A DNA stretch of 64,000 nucleotides from Verrucomicrobiota bacterium. Lineage in GTDB: Bacteria > Verrucomicrobiota > Verrucomicrobiia > Limisphaerales > UBA9464. Both the position numbers and the translations under genes were made by a program. Shown here one piece after another: positions 1 through 9,488 of the stretch. Under the pieces are notes generated by a model. The model was not told the origin of the DNA and did not search any database. It saw only the letters and a list, made by a program, of their open reading frames with translations. Each line of letters starts with the position of its first letter. The stretch's first letter is position 1. The stretch is from assembly GCA_016871805.1 (NCBI GenBank), contig VHCG01000017.1, forward strand, positions 1 through 64,000, in the 5' to 3' direction.

Positions 1-288
1 GGGGAATGCGACATCGTGGTGCTGAAGGACGGCACCTGGGCCTGGATCGGAAACGACACGGAGGACGGTCGGCATCGCCTGTCGGTCTGGCTCAGCAACG
101 ACGAAGGCCGCACCTGGAACCGGAAGCGGGCGATCGAGGACGGCGCCCCGATGGAGTCGTTCTCCTATCCGAGCCTGATCCAGACCCGCGATGGGCGGCT
201 CCATGCGACCTACAGCGTCCACCTGCCGGCTGGAAAATCGATCCGTCACACCGTGATCGATCCGGCCTGGATCCGGGCGGCACCCTGA
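1..288 (+). CDS. C-terminal fragment of a sialidase-like (BNR-repeat) glycoside hydrolase
   Basis: The reading frame is open from the first base, so this is the 3' end of a longer gene. The roughly 95 visible residues show the pattern of the last blades of exo-alpha-sialidase-like six-bladed propellers. There is an Asp-box-like SNDEGRTW near residue 35, then the closing signature SYPSLIQTRDGRLHATYS followed by IRHTVIDPAWI. Family members are secreted enzymes that remove terminal sugars such as sialic acid from glycans, but the catalytic residues lie upstream of the window, so substrate cannot be judged. It ends about 120 bases before the glycosylase gene on the same strand. Confidence 0.75.
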   Translation, partial: GECDIVVLKDGTWAWIGNDTEDGRHRLSVWLSNDEGRTWNRKRAIEDGAPMESFSYPSLIQTRDGRLHATYSVHLPAGKSIRHTVIDPAWIRAAP

Positions 289-411
289 TGGGTCCGGGGA
301 CACGTCCGAGGCCGCTCCCCGTCCGAGGCCGCTCCCGTCCGGTTCCGCTCCCCTGCTGGGCCGGACGATGGCGTGGACATTTGGACCCCACCTCCGCAGT
401 CTGACGGGCGG

Positions 412-1383
412 ATGGAGTACCGGAACCTGCTGGACTCGGTGATCGCGCACCTGGAGGACCTCCAGGCCCGCGGCACACAGCACGTCGCGGTGGATCGGGA
501 CCTCCTCACCAGCCTCTCCCAACGGCCGTCCGCCACGCCCAATCCGGCACCGACACCGTCGAAGGGCACATTGTCCGGCGTCCCGCTCCCGACCGGAACG
601 CGTCTCGCTCCCGAGCCATTCGCCATCCCCGCAACAGAGACCCCTCTTAGGCCGATTGCATCCGCTGTCATGGCCCGATGGGGATCTGTCTCCGGTGCCC
701 CGACGCCTCCGGCCCGGTCGAGCGTTGCCCAGCCCCCCCTTCCTCCAAAGCTCGACCCCATGGCGAAGGCGGTGGCGTGGGAGGATCTCCGACGCCGCAT
801 CCTGGCCTGTACCCGCTGTCCTCACCTCGTCGCCTCCCGCAGGTCGGTGGTGTTCGGTGTGGGCACGCCCGACGCCCGCCTGATGCTGATCGGGGAGGCG
901 CCCGGGGCCGACGAGGACGTCCAGGGCGAACCCTTCGTCGGCAAGGCGGGGGAACTCCTGACCCGTATCCTGGGCGCCATGGGATTCCAGCGGTCGGACG
1001 TCCTGATCGCCAACATCCTCAAGTGTCGTCCGGACACCCCGGGTCAGACCGCCGGCAACCGCAAGCCCACCCCCGAGGAGATGGGCACCTGCCTCCCGTG
1101 GCTGGAGGAGCAGATCAACCTCGTCCAACCGGAGGTCCTCGTCGCCCTGGGCGCCACCGCCGTGGAGGGTCTCCTCGGCAAGACCGTCGGGATCACGCGC
1201 CTCCGAGGCACCTGGCAGACCTATCGTGGGATTCCGCTCATGCCCACCTACCACCCTGCCTACCTGCTCCGCAACCAGGCCCCCTCCGAGAAACGGCGGG
1301 TCTGGGAGGACATGATGGCGGTGATGGAACGGCTGGGCATGCCGATCTCAGAGAAGCAGCGGAACTACTTCCTCACCCGCTGA
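412..1383 (+). CDS. Family 4 uracil-DNA glycosylase ([4Fe-4S])
   Basis: Predicted 323-residue DNA-repair enzyme that excises uracil from DNA. The C-terminal two thirds carry the family 4/5 signatures: the water-activating loop GEAPGADEDVQGEPFVGKAG near residue 160 and the DNA-intercalation motif YHPAYLLRN near residue 285. Four cysteines fit the iron-sulphur cluster: a CxxC (CTRC) at the domain start, then KCRPD and GTC. The last two are 21 residues apart, some six more than I recall for archaeal UDGa. An N-terminal helix is joined to the domain by about 90 Pro/Ala/Thr-rich residues. I prefer ATG 412 over a GTG at 373 because MEYRNLLDSV starts the recognisable helix and GGGCGG lies just upstream. 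Some bacterial homologues are annotated as phage SPO1 DNA-polymerase-related proteins. Confidence 0.88.
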   Translation: MEYRNLLDSVIAHLEDLQARGTQHVAVDRDLLTSLSQRPSATPNPAPTPSKGTLSGVPLPTGTRLAPEPFAIPATETPLRPIASAVMARWGSVSGAPTPPARSSVAQPPLPPKLDPMAKAVAWEDLRRRILACTRCPHLVASRRSVVFGVGTPDARLMLIGEAPGADEDVQGEPFVGKAGELLTRILGAMGFQRSDVLIANILKCRPDTPGQTAGNRKPTPEEMGTCLPWLEEQINLVQPEVLVALGATAVEGLLGKTVGITRLRGTWQTYRGIPLMPTYHPAYLLRNQAPSEKRRVWEDMMAVMERLGMPISEKQRNYFLTR

Positions 1384-1411
1384 TCCGAGTCTGGGGCCGC
1401 CTCCCCCTCGA

Positions 1412-3748
1412 TCAGCGACGCAGGATGTAGCCGTGGTAGAGCCCCATGTAGTAGGGCAGCAGGAAGACCGTCCCTGCGCCCAATTCGCGGCCGTCCCCTC
1501 CGTAGTCCAGAGTCCAGGGATCGGTGTTCCAGTGGGTGAACGACCGGTTCTCGACCGGCAGCACCTTCTGGTTCACCCGCCAGCCCCGGGGTCGGGTGTC
1601 GGGGGTGACCACATTGATGCTGTTCTGATGCGGCAGGCGCACGACGTCGAGCCGGTGGCTGTTCTTTGCGGGCCACAGGACGCGGTCGAGCGGGAACCCG
1701 CGCAGGGTCGCCGCCGAATCCTCCAGCCAACCCGGTCCCGGGGAGAGGTCGATGCGACCCCACTGGTTCGTCGCCGTCTGCCCCTGGTTTACCGCCGCAT
1801 AGGCGAAGTTGAAGAACGGATTCATCTCCGGCTGCTCGAGAAGCCAGAACCGCTGCCAGGACTGGCGGATCATCGCCTTGAGCCCCTCGTCCTTCGAGTG
1901 GCGCAGGAGGTTGTAGAAGGCCATCACCGCCATCTCGTCGTCCGACTGATTCCCCGATCCGATCCCGGCCTCGACCTTCGGGAACATCGCGTTCTGGGCG
2001 TATCCATGCAGGTCGATGAGCTCCCGGGAGATCTTCCCGTACTTGGCGTCGCCGGTGACCTTCTCCGCAACGGCCAGATAGCTCAGGAGGCTCAGGGAGT
2101 TCAGCCCCCGCTCCACCCACCAGCGCGGATCCCGGTTCAGGGCGTCCGGACCGAACACGCCCCAGCGGGTCGGGGTGCCGTCGACATCCACCAACGCGAA
2201 CTGGTGCGTCACCAGGTGGTCGGTCAGGGCCCCCACCACGGCCGCCACCTCGGCTTTTTCCTCCGGCGTCTCGGCGCAGAGATCGTGGTACTGCGCGTAG
2301 AAGAAATAGTGTCCATCGAGCTCATCGCTGCTGGTGTCGCTCTTCCAGTACCACCGCCCATCGGCGCTCTTCGGCCAGCGGGGTTCGTACACCTTCCACA
2401 TGGAATCCTGCCACCGGCGGATCTGCTCGTCGGCTTCCCGACGCCCCCGGTTTGGATCCGGGGACTCGATCGGCAGGACCGTCCGGGCGACATAGCCGGG
2501 CGGCGGCGATGGGGAACCGCCCTGGGTCACGGTCTGGAGGAACCGGAGCGCCTCGAACGCCTTCCGGGCCCGCTTCTTCGCCGCCGGATCCCCAAGGGCT
2601 CCCCAGGCAAAACACTCCCCGGCGCCGTACATCGCCGTCCAAAGACCATCGTTGTCGCTGTCCACCGGCGACGCCGTCGACCGATCCCCCGACACCTTCA
2701 GCGGGGCCTCGGCCACATAGCCGTAGGCGGTGCGCCGGATGTGGCGGTCGATCTCGGTCTCATAGAGCGCCGCCTTCTCCGACAGCGTGATGAACTTCCG
2801 CTCGATCGCACCAACCCCGACGGGCGTCGCGAACCAGGCCGCGCCGTGGACGTTGACCGCGATCTGGGTCACCTCGTCGGACGGCAGCCAGGTCGGACCC
2901 TGCCGGTAATGCCAGCCGGTGGAGTCGTATCGGATCACTCCCAGCCGGGTGCCGAACCACAGGATTCCTTCGGCACCGGGGGTGATCCCGGTGAAGTCAT
3001 TCCACGGGAGTCCATCGTGTCCCTCGAAGGTGATCCATCGGTCGCCCTGAAGGGCCGCCGCGCCGGCACGGGTGGCGATCCAGAGCCGCCCCGCCTTGTC
3101 GAAGGTCGCCCCGGCGACCGCATCCACCCCCCAGATCCGTCCGAGGGAATCCATGGCCCGGAATGGTTCCCAACCCGCCGCCGCTCGACGGAAGAGTCCG
3201 GTCGCGGCGGCAAGCCAGAGTTGGCCCTCGGGAGACACCGCCAGCTGCTGGGGCTGCGAGGTGCCCGGAACCGAGGCCCATCCGGTCGGCACGGCACCGG
3301 CGGCGTCGACACGGAGGATCTCGGTGGAGGTCACAACGTACTGGACCTCACCCCGACGCAGGAGTTGACGCACCTCCTTGCCGGGAACCGGGACTCGGAC
3401 CCCTGCGCCGTTGCCGTCCGGGAAATGGAAGGCATCCGCGGCACTTTCCGGGACTCCGAACATCCACTCCCATCGGTCCCGGGTGAACCGCCACCAGCGG
3501 TTGGACACGAAGACCTGAGGCGAGCCGTCGGGGCCGATCTCGATCAGCTGGACCGGTGCGGCGGGCAGGCCATTGGTCAGTTCCCGATGGCGGGCGACCT
3601 CCTGGTTGAACCGCTGGGGAATCGGCTCCTCGGCCCCGAGGACCCGGACCATTCCGAGGAGGAACCCCACGCACACCAGCAGACGTGCCGGGATCCGGAG
3701 GCCGGTTGCAGGGAAGGTCGACGGACGGGAGAGACTCGCGGCGGTCAT
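1412..3748 (-). CDS. Secreted protein: two-component-regulator-type propeller plus C-terminal alpha-helical domain
   Basis: 778 residues with a Sec signal peptide (hydrophobic LLVCVGFLLGMVRVLGA, about residues 23-39). Residues about 60-320 contain repeats of the type 'GRLWIATRAGAAAL', 'GILWFGTRLGVIRY' and 'GQLWLAAATGLFRR', which are the Reg_prop repeats of hybrid two-component sensors. No histidine kinase or transmembrane anchor follows. The remaining ~450 residues (from about ETEIDRHIRRTAYGYVAE) are helix-rich with conserved aromatic patches (DGHYFFYAQYHDLCAE) and resemble an alpha/alpha-toroid, though I do not recognise a named family. It starts within the stop codon of the upstream lipoprotein gene, so the two are translationally coupled. 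Function unknown; a carbohydrate- or peptide-binding periplasmic role is a guess. Confidence 0.7.
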   Translation of the reverse strand: MTAASLSRPSTFPATGLRIPARLLVCVGFLLGMVRVLGAEEPIPQRFNQEVARHRELTNGLPAAPVQLIEIGPDGSPQVFVSNRWWRFTRDRWEWMFGVPESAADAFHFPDGNGAGVRVPVPGKEVRQLLRRGEVQYVVTSTEILRVDAAGAVPTGWASVPGTSQPQQLAVSPEGQLWLAAATGLFRRAAAGWEPFRAMDSLGRIWGVDAVAGATFDKAGRLWIATRAGAAALQGDRWITFEGHDGLPWNDFTGITPGAEGILWFGTRLGVIRYDSTGWHYRQGPTWLPSDEVTQIAVNVHGAAWFATPVGVGAIERKFITLSEKAALYETEIDRHIRRTAYGYVAEAPLKVSGDRSTASPVDSDNDGLWTAMYGAGECFAWGALGDPAAKKRARKAFEALRFLQTVTQGGSPSPPPGYVARTVLPIESPDPNRGRREADEQIRRWQDSMWKVYEPRWPKSADGRWYWKSDTSSDELDGHYFFYAQYHDLCAETPEEKAEVAAVVGALTDHLVTHQFALVDVDGTPTRWGVFGPDALNRDPRWWVERGLNSLSLLSYLAVAEKVTGDAKYGKISRELIDLHGYAQNAMFPKVEAGIGSGNQSDDEMAVMAFYNLLRHSKDEGLKAMIRQSWQRFWLLEQPEMNPFFNFAYAAVNQGQTATNQWGRIDLSPGPGWLEDSAATLRGFPLDRVLWPAKNSHRLDVVRLPHQNSINVVTPDTRPRGWRVNQKVLPVENRSFTHWNTDPWTLDYGGDGRELGAGTVFLLPYYMGLYHGYILRR

Positions 3749-4197
3749 GGAAGCGGTTTGAGGGCGAGGTCGCCAGTCTGGATCAATGGCGGGGACTTCC
3801 GGTCGGTCCAGGTCACGTTGGTCATCCGACGCTGCACCGTCTCATGGCCGGAATGCTGGATCCGGAGGACGACCTCGAAGGTCGGGTAGGATTCCAGGAA
3901 GAGATAGGCTGTCTTGACGGGGTCGAGGACGAACCGGCCCTCCTTGTCCGTCACGGCGACGGTGGGCCGGTCCTGGATCTGGATCGCTCCATGCTGTCCA
4001 GCCCCGGAATCCTCCTGGGGGGCCTTCTGAACCCGGGACACCGAGGCGCCATGGAGGGGCTGGCCGGTGACGGCATCCACCACGCGCCCCTGCACCTGGG
4101 CCTCGGTCCAGGACTGATGCGGCGGGGCGAGCTCGGCGCAGCCGCAGAGGAGGCCGGAGACGATCACACCGAGGGAGGCGAGGGACGAGGCGCGCAT
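3745..4197 (-). CDS. Small lipoprotein with carboxypeptidase regulatory-like domain
   Basis: 150-residue predicted lipoprotein. From ATG 4197 the N-terminus MRASSLASLGVIVSGLLCGC is a signal peptide ending in an LCGC lipobox; a longer reading would bury it, so the internal ATG was chosen. The mature part has the beta-sandwich pattern QGRVVDAVTGQPLHGASVSR ... TDKEGRFVLDP typical of carboxypeptidase regulatory-like or CNA-B-like domains that occur in bacterial surface proteins. Its stop codon overlaps the start of the propeller gene (ATGA at 3745-3748), implying the two are made together and may act together at the envelope. No enzymatic motif is visible. Confidence 0.68.
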   Translation of the reverse strand: MRASSLASLGVIVSGLLCGCAELAPPHQSWTEAQVQGRVVDAVTGQPLHGASVSRVQKAPQEDSGAGQHGAIQIQDRPTVAVTDKEGRFVLDPVKTAYLFLESYPTFEVVLRIQHSGHETVQRRMTNVTWTDRKSPPLIQTGDLALKPLP

Positions 4198-4279
4198 GCG
4201 AGTCTGCACCAGCGTCGGGAAAGCCGGGGTCGAGGCGAGACAAAAAACCGGCCACCAAACCGTGGGCCCCGAACCTTGA

Positions 4280-6454
<2,175 letters not shown>

Positions 6455-6515
6455 ACCCCGAACCAAACGGGTGCGCACCTTGACTTGGAATCCTCCCTCC
6501 CTAGGCTCGGCTGCC

Positions 6516-7652
6516 ATGCAACGCCGGTCCCCCGTGAGGGCCCTCCTGATCGCCTGCCTACTGTCGATGCCGTTCACCTGTCCGGCGCCGATCATCTATC
6601 GCCCCGGCGAGGGATGGACCTATGAGCCCGTCGGCGGCGGTGGTGCCGGATGGCAGCGCAAGCGCGCCAAGGACCAGCTCCAGGTCGCCCAGGAGGCGTT
6701 CGACCGCGGCAGCTACAGGATCGCCACCAAGGCGGCCAACCGGGTGACCAAGGTCTGGCCGCTGTCCGACTACGCCGGTCAGGCCCAATACCTCATCGGA
6801 CGCTGCTACGAGGAACGCAAGATGGACGAACGGGCATTCAAGGCCTACCAGACCGCCCTTACCAAGCATCCGAAGCTCGAGAACTACGACGAGATCCTGA
6901 GCCGGCAGTACGCGATCGCCCAGCGGTTCCTCGCCGGGCAGCGCTTCAAAGTCTTCGGGTTGATTCCGCTGTTCCGCAACATGGAGAAGACCGCCACCAT
7001 GTTCGGGAAGGTCGTGGGTAACGGTCCCTTCAACGAGACCGGTCCCAAGGCGCAGATGGACATCGGCACTGCCCAGGAGAAGCTCAGGCACTACCCCGAG
7101 GCGGTGAAGGCTTATGAAAAGGCGGCCGACCAGTACTTCGACCAGCCCCTCGTGGCGGCCGACGCCACCTTCAAGGCGGGCAAGGCCTGGGAGAAGCAGG
7201 CCCTCCGCGCCGAGTACGACCAGTCGAAGGCCGGAGCGGCCATCGATCTGTTCAAGGACTTCATCGAGCTGTATCCCGACGACAAGCGGGTGTCGGACGC
7301 CAATTCGGCCATCAGCATCCTGCGTGTGGAACAGGCCCGGGGTGCCTACGAGACCGGCCGGTTCTACGAGCGCAACAAGCGGTGGCTCGGTGCAGTGGTC
7401 TACTACAACGAGTCCCTCCAGCGGGATGCCAACTCCCCCTACGCCGAGCAGTGCCGCCAGCGCATCGAGGTCCTGAAACCCCTCGCCGACGCCCAGGCCA
7501 AGCGGATCACCGAATACGAGGAGCGGATCCGCGCCCGGTCCCGGACTCGCGCCACCAATGCGCCGCCGATGTCGCCCAAGCTCCCGCCGCCTCCGGCGCC
7601 GCAGTCCACGAAGGCCCCGCAGGGCACCCCCGCCGCAGGCAACGCGCCATGA
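6516..7652 (+). CDS. BamD-like periplasmic TPR protein
   Basis: 378 residues with a signal peptide (ALLIACLLSMPFTCPA, about residues 8-23). Several tetratricopeptide-type helical pairs follow, e.g. AQEAFDRGSYRIATKAANRV, AQYLIGRCYEERKMDERAFKAY, AVKAYEKAADQYFDQ and AGAAIDLFKDFIELYPDD. The arrangement and the 'F.ELYP' repeats match outer-membrane assembly factor BamD and YbgF-like proteins. A cysteine sits in the signal region but not in a clean lipobox, unlike classical BamD lipoproteins. The C-terminal 30 residues are Pro/Ala-rich. It overlaps the LptE-like gene by four bases, supporting an envelope-assembly role. Confidence 0.72.
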   Translation: MQRRSPVRALLIACLLSMPFTCPAPIIYRPGEGWTYEPVGGGGAGWQRKRAKDQLQVAQEAFDRGSYRIATKAANRVTKVWPLSDYAGQAQYLIGRCYEERKMDERAFKAYQTALTKHPKLENYDEILSRQYAIAQRFLAGQRFKVFGLIPLFRNMEKTATMFGKVVGNGPFNETGPKAQMDIGTAQEKLRHYPEAVKAYEKAADQYFDQPLVAADATFKAGKAWEKQALRAEYDQSKAGAAIDLFKDFIELYPDDKRVSDANSAISILRVEQARGAYETGRFYERNKRWLGAVVYYNESLQRDANSPYAEQCRQRIEVLKPLADAQAKRITEYEERIRARSRTRATNAPPMSPKLPPPPAPQSTKAPQGTPAAGNAP

Positions 7653-8161
7653 TACCCTGGTCGCGCCTCGCCGTTCTCGCCCTCCTGCTGGCCGCCCCGC
7701 TCGCGGCCGGCTGCGCCTACAGCCTCGGTCCCACCAACGCCCGCGTCGCGGGCGCCCAGTCGATCTCCATCGACCCCTTCCCCAACCAGACCACCGAACC
7801 GCAGCTGACCGACCTCGTCGTCACCGCCGTGCGCCGTGAGGTCCAACGGGACGGCACCTTCCACCTCGGTACCCGCGGCGGGGCCGACATCCTCGTCACC
7901 GGAACGATCATCAGCTACGGACGACTCCCCGTGGGCTCGAAACGGAACGACGTCCTGACCCCGACCGACTACGACGTGAAGATCACCGCCCACGTCAAGG
8001 CCATCCAGGGCGGGCAGACCGTCTACGAGGGCGACGTCTCGGGCACGGCCCAGGTCGTCTTCAACTCCGACCTCAACAACGCCGAACGCGAGAACAATCC
8101 CGTGGCGGCCGAGAATCTCGCGCGGAACCTGATCAGCGCGATCGCCAACGGAAGCTGGTGA
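7649..8161 (+). CDS. LptE-like outer-membrane lipoprotein
   Basis: 170-residue lipoprotein with a clear signal and lipobox (LALLLAAPLAAGC, Cys about residue 22). The mature start CAYSLGPT is typical of LptE-family proteins. So are the patterns SISIDPFPNQTTEPQLTDLVVTAVRREVQRDGTFHL and NLISAIANGSW. In Gram-negatives LptE plugs LptD and helps deliver lipopolysaccharide to the outer leaflet; whether this homologue does that here is inferred. It begins in the stop of the BamD-like gene and ends in the start of the propeller gene, so the three are probably co-translated. Confidence 0.72.
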   Translation: MIPWSRLAVLALLLAAPLAAGCAYSLGPTNARVAGAQSISIDPFPNQTTEPQLTDLVVTAVRREVQRDGTFHLGTRGGADILVTGTIISYGRLPVGSKRNDVLTPTDYDVKITAHVKAIQGGQTVYEGDVSGTAQVVFNSDLNNAERENNPVAAENLARNLISAIANGSW

Positions 8162-9420
8162 ACCGGCGCCCCCAGGCCCTGCTTCCGCTCGTCCTGGGAC
8201 TCCTCCTCTCGGCCCCCATCCCCCTCACCCTCTCCCTCCGGGGCGCCGACTGGCCCCAGTGGCGCGGACCGGATCGGACCGGCCGCACGACCCATCCCCT
8301 GCCCGGTTCGCTCCCCGCCAGCGTCACCCCGCTCTGGCGCCTCCCTTTGGGGCATGGCTACGCGGGACCCGTGCTGGGATCCGGAACCCTCGTGGTCCTC
8401 GATGATTCCGGCGGCCAGGAGACCGCCCATGCGCTGGATCCCAGGACCGGAGCCCGACGGTGGTCGGCCGCGTTGGGTGACACCTACGTCGACGAATTCG
8501 AGCCTGGTCCGCGGTGCACCCCGGTGATCTTCGAGGACCGCCTCTACGCCCAGACCGCCCGGGGTGAGTTCCGATGCCTCCGGCTCGCCGATGGACAGAC
8601 GCTCTGGCGGACGAACTTCAAGGACCTCGGTATGGTCTGGAATCCCGAGCGGAACACCGGCATCGGAGCCGCCAACCGCCGGGGCAACACCGGATCGCCC
8701 CTCGTCACCCGGGACCGCGTCCTGGTGCAGGTCGGCAGCCCCAACGGCGCGAGCATCGTCGCCTTCGAACCCCGCACCGGACGCGTCCTCTGGAAATCCC
8801 AGGACGACCTGACCGCCTACACCTCGCCGGTGCTGGCCGAGATCGCCGGACGCCCCCAGTTCATCACCGCCACCTGCAACGGCCTGCTGGCCCTCGCCCC
8901 GGAGGACGGACGCTTCCTCTGGCGGGTCCCCTTCCGCACGCTGGCCAACCGGAACGTCCTGACCCCGATCGTGCTCGGCGACACCGTGTACTTCGCCAGC
9001 CACTCCACCGGACTCCGCGCCGTCCGGATCCGACGCGACGGCGACGGTTTCAAGGCCGCGGAGATGTGGCTGAATCCGAAGCTGCGACTGAACCTCTCCA
9101 CTCCGGTCGCCCTCGATGGGTATCTCTACGGACTCGGGGCTTCGAAGGACTTCGTCTGCGTCGACACCCGGGACGGCTCCGTCGCCTGGAGCCAAGCCGG
9201 CTTCGGGGACGTCGCCGCAACACTCGTGTCCGGTTCGCGCCTCCTGGTGCTGACCGACCTTGGGGAGCTGCTGCTCCTCGCGGCGTCCCCCTCGCGCTAC
9301 GAGGAACTCGGTCGGGTCCAGGTCACCGGGAAAACCTACGTGCACCCTGCCTACTCCGACGGCGTGGTGTACGTCCGGGATCCCCGCGAGCTGCAGGCGA
9401 TCCGGATTCTGTCCCGATAG
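8158..9420 (+). CDS. Secreted PQQ-binding-like (BamB-like) beta-propeller protein
   Basis: 420 residues with a signal peptide (LLPLVLGLLLSAPIPLTLSL) followed by the ADWPQWRGPDRTGR opening common in Planctomycetota/Verrucomicrobiota PQQ-like proteins. Repeats such as ALDPRTGARRWSA, RLADGQTLWRTNF, FEPRTGRVLWKSQDD and DTRDGSVAWSQAGF mark an eight-bladed-type propeller. No dehydrogenase active site was identified, so a binding or scaffolding role like BamB is more likely than catalysis. GTG start at 8158 overlaps the LptE-like stop (GTGA), placing it third in an envelope operon. Confidence 0.8.
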   Translation: MNRRPQALLPLVLGLLLSAPIPLTLSLRGADWPQWRGPDRTGRTTHPLPGSLPASVTPLWRLPLGHGYAGPVLGSGTLVVLDDSGGQETAHALDPRTGARRWSAALGDTYVDEFEPGPRCTPVIFEDRLYAQTARGEFRCLRLADGQTLWRTNFKDLGMVWNPERNTGIGAANRRGNTGSPLVTRDRVLVQVGSPNGASIVAFEPRTGRVLWKSQDDLTAYTSPVLAEIAGRPQFITATCNGLLALAPEDGRFLWRVPFRTLANRNVLTPIVLGDTVYFASHSTGLRAVRIRRDGDGFKAAEMWLNPKLRLNLSTPVALDGYLYGLGASKDFVCVDTRDGSVAWSQAGFGDVAATLVSGSRLLVLTDLGELLLLAASPSRYEELGRVQVTGKTYVHPAYSDGVVYVRDPRELQAIRILSR

Positions 9421-9488
9421 CGTCCTATCCAGGCACATCGCCCCGTCCCGCACTTGGCGAAGCCCTTCCTTTAGGGAAAGGTCTGCAT

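Noticed and set aside
1433-3889. 818-codon plus-strand open frame
   Set aside because: Antisense to the signal-peptide-bearing propeller gene and without any motif; a GC artefact.
8574-9488. 915-base upstream extension of the pair A DUF1553 frame
   Set aside because: Overlaps the PQQ-like propeller in another frame, lacks motifs, and the signal peptide appears only after GTG 9489.
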